A DNA stretch of 64,000 nt from JBBDIK01 sp040880465. GTDB taxonomy: Bacteria > Actinomycetota > UBA4738 > JBBDHU01. Positions 15,915 to 23,911 of this stretch are shown in pieces; within the stretch, counting starts at the first letter, position 1, and every line of letters begins with the position of its first letter. The position numbers were made by a program, and so were the translations under genes. Location of the stretch: assembly GCA_040880465.1 (NCBI GenBank), contig JBBDIK010000011.1, positions 62,001 to 126,000 on the forward strand. Direction: 5' to 3'. The notes below the pieces were generated by a model. The model did no database searches, was not told the DNA's origin, and worked only from the letters and a program-made list of their open reading frames with translations.

Positions 15915-17213
15915 TTACACGGCCGCCCGCGGTTCCTCCGCTGCATCTTCGTTCGCCGCAGGCTCGACTTCCAGCTCCGTGCCCTCGCCCGGCGCCGATG
16001 TCGACGATGCATCCTGGGCGAGCGCCCGATGCAGGATCCGGCGGACCGGCAGCAGGAAGCAAACGCCACCCAGGCACGCCACGCCGCACAGGATGTACGC
16101 GACCTTCGGACCGAGCCATTGGATGGAGAACGGCGCGATGACGAAGGACGCCGCGAACGCCAGCGAGATCACCGCATGCGAAGCCGCGATCACGCGACTG
16201 CGGACCACATCGGGCGCGCGGCGCTGCATGATCCCGGCCTCAGCCACCATCGTCAGTGCGTCGGCGAACCCGGAGATGAGGATCCCGGCGAGCACGCCGA
16301 GGAAGATCGGCGAGATGCCGACGCTCGCCAGCGCGAGGCCGACCACGACCATCCCCCACACCAGGACGTTGCCCTCGGACGCCTTCGTCAGCTTGCGGCC
16401 CAGGATGGAGCCGAGCACCGACCCGCCGCCCCAGGCGGCGATCATGAATCCGTAGTAGCCGCCGGCGCCCGACGGATCGAACAGTTCCGCGAGCGGGATA
16501 TCGGCGGTCAGCGCGATCCCCATCCCCAGGACGACCACGATCCAGGCGAAGGTCATGAACCGAAGTGCCCGGTCCCTCCACAGGAACACGAGCCCCGCCC
16601 GCATGCCACGGTGCTCCTCCTCGGCCTCGCCACGATCCCTGTCCTTGAAGTCTCCGCGGACCATGGCGACGAGTGCCGCCGAGAGCAGGAAGGACACCGC
16701 GTTCGCGATGAAGATGGGCTTCGGTCCGATGATGTCGAAGAGCACCCCGCCGATCGCCGGCCCCAGCATGATGCCGGTCGTCCAACCGATCTGCAGCATC
16801 GAGTTCGCCCAGGGGATGTCGTCTTCGTTCTGGACCAGGTTCGGGATCGCCCCACCCGAGGCCGAGATCATCGGGGCCTCGCCTACGGCGGACCAGAACG
16901 CGAAGAAGAGCAGCCAGGACGGCGAGTCGACGAACGCCATGATCAGGAAGAACGCCCCGGCCACCAGATCCGAATAGATCATGATCCTCTGCCGGTCGTA
17001 GCGGTCCCCGAGCAACCCGGCGAGGGGACCGACCAATCCGGCCACGCCGAACGTCAGGAACAGGGACGCGGCCAGCCAGAAGACCGAGCCCGTCAGGGCT
17101 TCGACCTGCAGGTTCAGCGCAGCGAACGCCGCGGCGCCGCCGGTGATCGAGATACCGCGCGCGAGCGCGATGGCTCGAACAGCTGATCTGGGTTTCGTGA
17201 ATAGCATGGGCAT
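15915..17213 (-). CDS. MFS exporter, enterobactin/macrolide-exporter-like
   Basis: The 432-residue product is an MFS protein of the MFS_3 type. Around 12 hydrophobic spans are visible, with the loop GLLGDRYDRQRIMIYSD (the A-motif between TM2 and TM3) and a second half beginning RALRFMTFAWIVVVLG. The N-terminus MPMLFTKPRSAVRAIALARG gives the family's usual start, and GGAG lies 6 bases before it. The C-terminal tail (about 35 residues) is acidic and disordered. Substrate is unknown; family members export siderophores or drugs. The 3' end lies 8 bp from the assembly gap. Confidence 0.85.
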   Translation of the reverse strand: MPMLFTKPRSAVRAIALARGISITGGAAAFAALNLQVEALTGSVFWLAASLFLTFGVAGLVGPLAGLLGDRYDRQRIMIYSDLVAGAFFLIMAFVDSPSWLLFFAFWSAVGEAPMISASGGAIPNLVQNEDDIPWANSMLQIGWTTGIMLGPAIGGVLFDIIGPKPIFIANAVSFLLSAALVAMVRGDFKDRDRGEAEEEHRGMRAGLVFLWRDRALRFMTFAWIVVVLGMGIALTADIPLAELFDPSGAGGYYGFMIAAWGGGSVLGSILGRKLTKASEGNVLVWGMVVVGLALASVGISPIFLGVLAGILISGFADALTMVAEAGIMQRRAPDVVRSRVIAASHAVISLAFAASFVIAPFSIQWLGPKVAYILCGVACLGGVCFLLPVRRILHRALAQDASSTSAPGEGTELEVEPAANEDAAEEPRAAV

Positions 17214-17480
17214 GATTCTCTCCGACCTTGGGGTGTACGTGGGTCCTCTCGTGACAGCGCCGACCGAACCAGGGAGTCCGGCGGTGATCGCGCTATCGGT
17301 CAGAGAGCTTTCATGGTTCGGATAATGTAGCACGCCTGCACCGCAACGTGAAGCGGAGAAGTGTTGAGAGAACGTGTCAGATCTGGCCGGTCGGTCCGCC
17401 TTCCACCACCCTGACGCCGATTTGCGCAGGGATCCCGTGGACACCTAGTGTCTTCGACGGTCAGCGGAGAGGGTCATCGC

Positions 17481-18089
17481 ATGAAGAAGTGTCCGTACTG
17501 TGCAGAAGAGATCCAGGATGAGGCGATCATCTGCCGGCACTGCCGTCAGGATCTGCGCCTGCCCCTGAGGACGCCAGGTCAGCCCGCGGCGGCGCCCATC
17601 GGAATGACGACCGCCGGGGCAGCGCCGAAGGCAGGGCCACCGTCGGGGGCAACGCCCGGACTCGTAACGATGTTGATCGGTGCGATCACCTACGGGGTCG
17701 CGATGTTCCTCCCGTGGAACCAGATCTGCCTGGGGTCGGAGTTCGGGGACATAGGGCTGCCGAACTCCTGCGTCAGCGCGAACGGATTCCGAGGATTGCT
17801 AGGCCTCCTCGCCTTCGGCCTTTGTCTGATCATCGGGCTGGGCGCGCTCTTGGCGATGGCGGGCTCGTCGAGCTTGGTCTCCCCGAAGGTCAGTGGCATC
17901 GTCGACTTCGCGCTCGGCTGCACGCTGGCACTTCTGACGGTCGCCCAAGTCACCCCTCTGGGCGGAGGTCTCGGGCTCAAATATCTCTCCTACGGGTTCT
18001 GGCTGGCATCCCTGGCCGCCGGAGTGCTCGTGGTCGGTGGGATCTTTCGCCTGAGGGAAGCGCTACAGCCACCTCCTCCCAGCCCTTAG
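17481..18089 (+). CDS. Zinc-ribbon membrane protein (about 4 TM)
   Basis: Residues 1-21 are a C-x2-C...C-x2-C zinc ribbon (MKKCPYCAEEIQDEAIICRHC). A proline/alanine linker follows, then about four hydrophobic spans (LVTMLIGAITYGVAMFLPW, GLLGLLAFGLCLIIGLGALLA, GIVDFALGCTLALLTVA and LASLAAGVLVVGGIF). No enzymatic motif is visible. The ATG at 17481 follows GAGAGGG. The ribbon is identical over its first 21 residues to that of the convergent gene at 18118-18555, which has a different membrane part. Function is unknown; a regulatory or adaptor role is a guess. Confidence 0.65.
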   Translation: MKKCPYCAEEIQDEAIICRHCRQDLRLPLRTPGQPAAAPIGMTTAGAAPKAGPPSGATPGLVTMLIGAITYGVAMFLPWNQICLGSEFGDIGLPNSCVSANGFRGLLGLLAFGLCLIIGLGALLAMAGSSSLVSPKVSGIVDFALGCTLALLTVAQVTPLGGGLGLKYLSYGFWLASLAAGVLVVGGIFRLREALQPPPPSP

Positions 18090-18117
18090 ACGGCTCGTTG
18101 CGCCGGACCCGCGGAGC

Positions 18118-18555
18118 CTAGTACCCGGACGTGAGCGCCGAGATGATGACGAAGAATGCAACGACATCGACCACACCGACGACGACGCCGGTCGTAGCCA
18201 TCCCCTTCCCGCCCTGGAGCCCACCCGAGTTGTTGATCTGATTCAGGGCGACGATGCCGAGGATCAGACCGATCGGGCCCAGCACGATCCCGAAGACGAG
18301 AAAGCCGACGAGGGAGCACACCATCGCTGCCACGGCCAGCCCATTGGCTCTCGGGGCTCCCTGAGCGGGCTGGAGCGAGGGCTGCTGAAGGATCGGTGGA
18401 GGCCCGGCAGGAGGGATGGCCTGCGGCTGCGGTTGCGTGGCGCCGGTCGACGAAGGTGCTGCGTGCGGCGACGTCTGGGTGAGATCGCTGCCGCAGTGCC
18501 GGCAGATGATTGCCTCATCCTGGATCTCTTCTGCGCAGTACGGGCACTTCTTCAT
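18118..18555 (-). CDS. Zinc-ribbon DUF4190-like membrane protein
   Basis: The 145-residue product starts with the same ribbon as its convergent neighbour, followed by a Pro/Gln-rich linker. Two close hydrophobic spans then follow (VAAMVCSLVGFLVFGIVLGPIGLILGIVALNQI and GVVVGVVDVVAFFVIISAL) with the conserved GPIGLILGIVAL. The latter pattern matches DUF4190 proteins, whose role is not known. The ATG at 18555 lies at the natural start of the ribbon; an upstream extension to 18801 is arginine/serine-rich and runs through the divergent acetyltransferase gene. Confidence 0.7.
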   Translation of the reverse strand: MKKCPYCAEEIQDEAIICRHCGSDLTQTSPHAAPSSTGATQPQPQAIPPAGPPPILQQPSLQPAQGAPRANGLAVAAMVCSLVGFLVFGIVLGPIGLILGIVALNQINNSGGLQGGKGMATTGVVVGVVDVVAFFVIISALTSGY

Positions 18556-18694
18556 CGCAGCACTATGCCATCCAGGAGCCGACGGCGCGAATCCGTAGGA
18601 GCGCATAGGGCTCGCGACGGCAGGCGCGGTCGTCGGCATCCGACACGGGCACGCACACCGATCGATTCCCGCGCGGGTGCTACGCTCCACGCCC

Positions 18695-19255
18695 GTGTCG
18701 GAGCCCTCATTCGTCCTCGAAACCGGGAGACTTGGTCTGCGCCGGTACCGGCCTGACGATCTCGATGACCTCTGGGCGATCCAGCGGGACGCGGACACCA
18801 TGGCGTACTACCCGCATCCGTTCAGCCGCGAAGAGTCCGCCGCGTGGATCGAACGGAACCTCCGCCGATATGACGTGGACGGGTTCGGCCTGCTGGCGAT
18901 CATCGAGAAGGGGACGGGGACGTTCCTGGGGAACTGTGGGCCGGTGGTCCAGCACGTCGAAGGGGTCGATGAGATCGAGCTCGGATGGCTGGTCCGACGG
19001 GATCGCTGGCGAGAGGACATCGCGACCGAAGCCGCACTCGGCTGCCGGGACCACTACGGCGAGGTGCTCAGGATCCGCCGGTTCATCTCACTCGTTCGGC
19101 CGGAGAACCGCGCCTCCCGCCGCGTCGCCGAGAAGATCGGGATGAGCATCGACCGCGAGATCGCCTGGGGCGGCGAGGCGTGGCCCCACCTGGTCTACGC
19201 GACGGGCGAGATCAAGGCGAACGCGCGGGCTCGCGGGCGCCGGCGTTCTCCTTGA
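18695..19255 (+). CDS. GNAT-family acetyltransferase (RimJ/RimL type)
   Basis: The 186-residue product has the GNAT fold: ETGRLGLRRYRPDDLDDLWAI at the N-terminus, the DEIELGWLVRRDRWREDIATEAALGC segment holding the acetyl-CoA loop, and RFISLVRPENRASRRVAEKIGM with the conserved PENRAS helix. The Q/R-x-x-G-x-G/A loop is degenerate (RDRWRED). The target may be a protein N-terminus or an amino sugar; the sequence does not tell. The GTG start lies 8 bp after TACGCT, a TANNNT -10 box, so the message is probably leaderless. The 3' end overlaps the convergent antitoxin-like gene by 44 bp. Confidence 0.85.
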   Translation: MSEPSFVLETGRLGLRRYRPDDLDDLWAIQRDADTMAYYPHPFSREESAAWIERNLRRYDVDGFGLLAIIEKGTGTFLGNCGPVVQHVEGVDEIELGWLVRRDRWREDIATEAALGCRDHYGEVLRIRRFISLVRPENRASRRVAEKIGMSIDREIAWGGEAWPHLVYATGEIKANARARGRRRSP

Positions 19256-19541
19256 TCAACTCATCCATGGGCATGACTTCCAGGACGTCGGGAGCGTCGA
19301 CGATCGCGAGGGAGGCCTTCTGGACGGCCCCCGAGAACAGGTTCCGTGCCCGAGCGACGACCTCCCAGATGTCGGACCCGTCGACGCAGAAACGGGCAGA
19401 CAGCCGGTCGGGCGCGCCGCCGCCGGTGATCGGGCTATCGGCCCCGAGCCGTCCCAGAGCGTCGAGCAGAGCCACCTCGGCTTCGCCCGGTACCTCTCCC
19501 GAGCGGATCGGGGCTTCGATGAGGACGGTCCAGGTTGTCAT
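19212..19541 (-). CDS. Possible antitoxin-like partner of the HicA-like gene
   Basis: The 109-residue product begins MTTWTVLIEAP and contains one alpha/beta unit (LLDALGRLGADSP, RLSARFCVDGSDIWEVVARARNLF). It does not show the HicB pattern (no PDLPGC). Its ATG overlaps the stop of the upstream HicA-like gene by 4 bases (19538-19541), and AGGAGG precedes it, so the pair is translated together. This position suggests the antitoxin role, but a different function is equally possible; I do not recognise the family with confidence. The 3' end overlaps the convergent acetyltransferase gene. Confidence 0.55.
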   Translation of the reverse strand: MTTWTVLIEAPIRSGEVPGEAEVALLDALGRLGADSPITGGGAPDRLSARFCVDGSDIWEVVARARNLFSGAVQKASLAIVDAPDVLEVMPMDELIKENAGAREPARSP

Positions 19542-19798
19542 CGTCGGTTCCTCCTCTCGCGCACGGACGGCCACTCCAAACCGGCCCTGCGGAGCTGGGC
19601 GATGAAGCCATGCAACAGCTTAGGGTTTCCCGGCGTGGTCGGGATCGGGATCGGCCGGGTCAGGCCATCGGGCGGGTAGCAGAGCGGGTGACCGCCGCGG
19701 GCCTTGGCGAAGCGGAATCCCTGAGATCGCGCGGCGCGAAGCACCGGGAGGTAGTCCTTGTGGACCCCCTTCGGGATCCGCTCCGAGACATCCGGCAC
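19538..19798 (-). CDS. HicA-like putative toxin, non-standard
   Basis: The 86-residue product follows the HicA layout: a helix (KDYLPVLRAARSQGFRF), then ARGGHPLCYPPDG where H37 is in the place of the catalytic histidine of HicA's GSH, then PIPIPTTPGNPKLLHGFIAQLRRAGL matching HicA's second strand and final helix. The canonical GSH is GGH here. The GTG start at 19798 is chosen because GGGGAGGAG lies 6 bases upstream; an ATG seven codons earlier overlaps poor context. The pair with the downstream gene is toxin-first, as in hicAB. Toxicity is not demonstrated. Confidence 0.55.
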   Translation of the reverse strand: MPDVSERIPKGVHKDYLPVLRAARSQGFRFAKARGGHPLCYPPDGLTRPIPIPTTPGNPKLLHGFIAQLRRAGLEWPSVRERRNRR

Positions 19799-19889
19799 GT
19801 CAGACTCCTCCCCATCCATGAGGAGGAGGGACTCAGCACGCTATACGCTCGGTCTGACACGTTGTGAGCAAGTCGTACAGGCGCAGGGA

Positions 19890-21473
19890 TCACTCGGGTA
19901 GGACGATGAAGTGGGCGTGCTCGGCGCCGATCTCCCGGACCATGTCGGAGAACACCTCGTCGGGGATCGGATCGTCCACGGTCAGACCCATGACCGCCAG
20001 ACCACCTTGGCTCCGGCGACCGACCTCCATGCTGGCGACATTGATGCCGGCCGTGCCGAGGGCATCCCCGACCTTGCCGATCACGCCGGGCCGGTCCTCA
20101 TAGAGGAAGAAGGCCATGAAATGGGCGGGCTGCATGTCCACATCGAAGTCCAGGACCCGCACGATACGGTCGCCGCCACGCTTGCCGACCAGGGTCCCCG
20201 CGACGCTAACGTCGCCATCCTCGGTCGTCGCTCGTAGCGAGATGAGGTTCACATAGTCGCGAGACACGCTGGTCTTCGTCTCGTGGACGGCGATGCCACG
20301 TTCCTGGGCGATGACCGGAGCGTTCACGTACGAGAGAGGCTCGTGCACCACGCCCGCGAGCGTGCCCTTGACGGCCGCCAGGGTTAGGACCCGTGTGTCG
20401 ACCTCGGCGAGCCGCCCGAGGTACTGGCATTCGATCGTCTGTAGGGCCCCCTCCGCGAGGCCCGTGAGGAGCCCGCCGAGCTTCTCGGCCAGCGGCATGA
20501 ACGGACGCACGACCTCGGGGATCTCGGCGCCCGCGGCAAGGTTCACGGCGTAGGGCACGAACTCCCCTCGAAGCGCCAGCCGCACCATCTGCGCGATCGT
20601 CACCCCGGCCTTGTCCTGGGCCTCGACGGTCGATGCGCCCAGGTGCGGCGTCACCACCACCTCGTCGAACTCGAACAGCGGCGACTTGAGCGCCGGTTCG
20701 GTCGCGAACACATCCAATGCGGCGCCGGCCAAGTGGCCATCCTTCAGGGCCTTGGTCAGCGCGTCCTCGTCGACGATCCCGCCGCGTGAGGTATTCACGA
20801 GCCGCGCGCCCTCCTTCATCAGGGTCAGCTCGCGCTCGCCGATGAAGTCCTCGGTCTCGGGGGTCTTCGGCAGATGGATCGAGACGAAATCAGCCTGAAC
20901 CAGGAGCGCCTCGAGCGTCGGCATCAGCTCGACACCCATCTCCCGCGCCTTGTCTCGCGACACGTACGGGTCGAACGCGATCAGCCGCATCCCGAATGCC
21001 GCGCACCGCTGGGCGACCATCGTGCCCACCCGGCCCATGCCGACCAGTCCGAGCGTCTTGCCTTGCAGCTCGACGCCCTGGAAGCGCTCGCGCTCCCAGG
21101 AACCGCTCTTCATCACGGCGTTCGCCGCCGGGATGTGGCGGGCCTGCGAGAGGAGCAATGCGATCGTGTGCTCGGCCGCCGACACGATGTTGGACTGCGG
21201 GGCGTTCAAGACGACCACGCCCTTGCGGGTGGCGGCGTCGACGTCCACGTTGTCGATCCCGATGCCCGCCCGCGCGACGACCTTCAGGTTCTCGGCGGCG
21301 TCGATGACCCCGGCGGAGACCTTGGTCTGCGAACGCACGACCAGCGCGTCGTAGGGTCCGACCGCGGAGGTCAGGTCGCCGGTCGCCAGGTCCTCACGCA
21401 CGTCGACCTCGAAGTCCTCACGGAGCACTTCCAAGCCGCGCTCCGAGAGCGCCTCGGTGACCAGGACCCGCAT
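19890..21473 (-). CDS. serA: D-3-phosphoglycerate dehydrogenase (with ACT domain)
   Basis: The enzyme oxidises 3-phosphoglycerate to phosphohydroxypyruvate, the first step of serine synthesis. NAD-binding GLVGMGRVGTMVAQR lies near residue 148. The catalytic Arg (LVNTSRGGIVDEDAL), Glu and His (VVTPHLGASTVEAQ) segments are all present. The 527 residues include the intervening domain of type 1 enzymes and a C-terminal ACT domain (residues about 450-527, DRPGVIGKVGDALGTAGINVASMEVGR) that usually gives serine feedback control. The start lies 4 bp after the class V aminotransferase gene, forming a serine-synthesis pair. Confidence 0.95.
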   Translation of the reverse strand: MRVLVTEALSERGLEVLREDFEVDVREDLATGDLTSAVGPYDALVVRSQTKVSAGVIDAAENLKVVARAGIGIDNVDVDAATRKGVVVLNAPQSNIVSAAEHTIALLLSQARHIPAANAVMKSGSWERERFQGVELQGKTLGLVGMGRVGTMVAQRCAAFGMRLIAFDPYVSRDKAREMGVELMPTLEALLVQADFVSIHLPKTPETEDFIGERELTLMKEGARLVNTSRGGIVDEDALTKALKDGHLAGAALDVFATEPALKSPLFEFDEVVVTPHLGASTVEAQDKAGVTIAQMVRLALRGEFVPYAVNLAAGAEIPEVVRPFMPLAEKLGGLLTGLAEGALQTIECQYLGRLAEVDTRVLTLAAVKGTLAGVVHEPLSYVNAPVIAQERGIAVHETKTSVSRDYVNLISLRATTEDGDVSVAGTLVGKRGGDRIVRVLDFDVDMQPAHFMAFFLYEDRPGVIGKVGDALGTAGINVASMEVGRRSQGGLAVMGLTVDDPIPDEVFSDMVREIGAEHAHFIVLPE

Positions 21474-21477
21474 CCTT

Positions 21478-22629
21478 CTACCCTCCAGCGAAGACGTCTT
21501 CGGCGGCTGCCACGGCTTGCCCTCGCTTGACCGGGTAGCCCATCGACCCGAGCGTGAGTTCCAGCGCCGCCAGGCATCGGATGATATCGAACTTGTCGTA
21601 GTACCCCAGGTGTCCGATCCGGAAGACCTTCCCCTTCAGCGGGCCTTGGCCGGGGGCCAGGATGATGCCGTGGTCGGCCCGGACCTTGGCCACCAGCTCG
21701 TTGCCATCGATCCCCTCGGGGGCCTTGACCGCCGTGACGGTCCACGCCCGCTCGGGATGGACACCGAACAGGTCGAGACCGAGCGCGGTGACGCCCTCCT
21801 TCACCGCTCGCGACAGCAGCTCGCTACGGGCAAGTGCGGCGTCGAGTCCGCCCTCTTCTACGTACAGGTCCAGAGCGGCCTGCAACCCCATCATCAGGTG
21901 AACGGCCGGCGTGTACGGGTTCTCGGGGTTCGCCAGCTCGTACGACGCCTTCGTCGCCGCCCAGTCGAAGTAGAAGCGCGGGTTGGTCGCCGTCTCCGTC
22001 GCGCGCCACGCCGCGTCGCTCACCGCGACGAACGCCAGGCCCGGAGACGCAGACAGCGCCTTCTGGGAACCGGCGACCGCAACGTCGACACCCCACCCGT
22101 CCGCGTCGAACGGGACCGCGCCGAGCGACGACACCGCGTCGACGATCATCAGAGCGTCAGTCGGCCCGACAACCGCCGCGATCGCCTCGATGTCGTGGAT
22201 GACGCTGGTCGAGGTCTCGGATTGCTGAACCAGTACACCGGCGGTCGGCGCCTCTGCCAGCGCGGCCGCAACGTCGGCTGGGTCCACCGTCTGGCCCCAC
22301 TCGTAGTCGATCGTCCGCACGTCCAGGTTGTACGCCGTCGCGATCTTGGCGAAGCGTTCGCCGAAGTAGCCCGCGACGGGCACGACCACGCGGTCTCCGG
22401 GAGAGAAGCAGTTGACGACCGCCGACTCCAGCCCTCCCGTTCCGCTGGACGCGAACGTGAGCACGTCGTTGTCTGTCCGGTAGAGCGTCTTGAGTTTCTC
22501 GGTGACGTCGCGAAGGAGGTCCCCGAACCCCGGGCCACGGTGGTAGAGGATGGGCGAACCCTGCGCCAGCAGCACCTGCGGTGGAACCGGGACGGGACCG
22601 GGAGCCATGATGATCTCGGGCTTGCTCAC
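21478..22629 (-). CDS. Class V aminotransferase (serine-pyruvate / phosphoserine type)
   Basis: This PLP enzyme of 383 residues begins VSKPEIIMAPGPVPVPPQVL, and SGTGGLESAVVNCFSPGD binds the cofactor phosphate. The PLP lysine lies in VAVAGSQKALSASPGLAFV, and the aspartate in MIVDAVSSLG contacts the ring. Families with this form act as alanine-glyoxylate or serine-pyruvate aminotransferases; in organisms without SerC such a protein supplies phosphoserine. Being 4 bp upstream of serA suggests that role here. No serB is seen nearby. The GTG at 22629 gives the normal N-terminus; a reading from 22719 adds residues of poor composition. Confidence 0.85.
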   Translation of the reverse strand: MSKPEIIMAPGPVPVPPQVLLAQGSPILYHRGPGFGDLLRDVTEKLKTLYRTDNDVLTFASSGTGGLESAVVNCFSPGDRVVVPVAGYFGERFAKIATAYNLDVRTIDYEWGQTVDPADVAAALAEAPTAGVLVQQSETSTSVIHDIEAIAAVVGPTDALMIVDAVSSLGAVPFDADGWGVDVAVAGSQKALSASPGLAFVAVSDAAWRATETATNPRFYFDWAATKASYELANPENPYTPAVHLMMGLQAALDLYVEEGGLDAALARSELLSRAVKEGVTALGLDLFGVHPERAWTVTAVKAPEGIDGNELVAKVRADHGIILAPGQGPLKGKVFRIGHLGYYDKFDIIRCLAALELTLGSMGYPVKRGQAVAAAEDVFAGG

Positions 22630-22690
22630 CTGCGGTTCCACTCCTCGAGGGGCCTGGACCGGTGTCTCGGCCAGCCTATCAAAGGCCCCT

Positions 22691-23911
22691 TCAGGCACCG
22701 CCGACCAGCGTGCGCACATCCACGTCCGGATCGGCCAGCGCGGCAGGATCGACGCGGGAACCGATGGCCTTGAGCGAACGCCGCACGTCGCGCGGATAGT
22801 CCAGAGAAAGACTCGCGCGCAGGATCCCGGCCTCGTCGAGCTGGAACGCGCAGAAGCTGCGGTCCTCGACGTTGCCGCGGATGATCGGATGGCTCCACTC
22901 GGTGGTGTACCCGCCCATCTGGATCATCGAGTCGTACTGATCCGACCAGAACCAGTGCGGGTCGTCGAATGTCGCGCCTGCGCCGAGCATGTTGCGCGCG
23001 GCCGCCGGCCCCATCTTCTCGGCATTGTCCAGATGCTCGACGCGGATGCGTCCGAACAGTGGGTGCTGGTGGCTCGCGACGTCGCCAGCTGCGTAGATGC
23101 CGGGGACGCTCGTCTGCAGGGTTCCGTCCACGAGGATGCCTCGGTCGACCGCGATCTCGGTTCCCTCAGCGATCTCTGTGTTCGGCACCGTCCCGATCCC
23201 GACGACGACGAAGTCCCCTTCGACGCGGCGGCCCTGCTCGGTCACGACCGCCTCGAAGCGGCCACCGCCCCCCTCGAACCGCGCCGCGGTCTCCTGGAAG
23301 AACAGTTCGACGCCGTGGTCGCGGTGCATCGCCTCGATCGCGCGACCGAACCCGAGGCCGAGGACGCGGAACAGCGGCGCCGGGAAGACCTCCACGACCG
23401 AGACCTCCAGCCCCAACTGCCGGAACGACGCAGCCAGTTCCGCCCCGATGAAGCCGAACCCCACGAGGACAGCTTTGCTCGCACCGGCCGCAGCGGCCTT
23501 GATCTGGTCGCAGTCGGCGTCGGTCCGCAGGTCGAACACGCCCTCGAGGTCCGCGCCGGGGATGTCCAACCCGCGGTTGCGCGCGCCGGTGGCGATCAGT
23601 GCCGCATCGAAGGACAGCTCCTCTCCGCCTTCGAGCACGACCGTCCGCCGGGGTGGGTCGATGCGCTCGGCCCGTTCGCCGAACCGCGTCTCGATGGACT
23701 GCTCCGCGTAGAACTCCGGAGGCCGTAGGAACCCCTTGGCCAGGTCCTGCTCGCCGCGCAGGAACTCCTTGGACAATGGCGGCCGCTCGTAGGGGGGCTG
23801 CGGTTCATCCCCGACCAGCACGATCCGGCCGTCGAACCCCTCTTCCCGCAGCGTTGCCGCCGCGGTCGCGCCCGTCGCGCTGGCGCCCACGATCACGAAC
23901 GTCTCCGTCAC
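22691..23911 (-). CDS. FAD-dependent NAD(P)H:ferredoxin/rubredoxin reductase-like oxidoreductase
   Basis: The 406-residue product has the two-dinucleotide fold: FAD-binding VIVGASATGATAAATLREEG at the N-terminus, NAD(P)H-binding AVLVGFGFIGAELAASFRQLG near 148 and the second FAD motif GIYAAGDVA near 290. The C-terminal domain (WFWSDQYDSMIQMGG) matches reductases such as BphA4 and rubredoxin reductases. It would pass electrons from NAD(P)H to a ferredoxin or rubredoxin, none of which is adjacent. The start overlaps the stop of the upstream MFS gene by 4 bases. Confidence 0.9.
   Translation of the reverse strand: MTETFVIVGASATGATAAATLREEGFDGRIVLVGDEPQPPYERPPLSKEFLRGEQDLAKGFLRPPEFYAEQSIETRFGERAERIDPPRRTVVLEGGEELSFDAALIATGARNRGLDIPGADLEGVFDLRTDADCDQIKAAAAGASKAVLVGFGFIGAELAASFRQLGLEVSVVEVFPAPLFRVLGLGFGRAIEAMHRDHGVELFFQETAARFEGGGGRFEAVVTEQGRRVEGDFVVVGIGTVPNTEIAEGTEIAVDRGILVDGTLQTSVPGIYAAGDVASHQHPLFGRIRVEHLDNAEKMGPAAARNMLGAGATFDDPHWFWSDQYDSMIQMGGYTTEWSHPIIRGNVEDRSFCAFQLDEAGILRASLSLDYPRDVRRSLKAIGSRVDPAALADPDVDVRTLVGGA

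Noticed and set aside
14932..16455. Plus-strand frame running through the N gap opposite ilvE and the MFS gene
   Set aside because: It crosses unknown bases and mirrors two real minus-strand genes.
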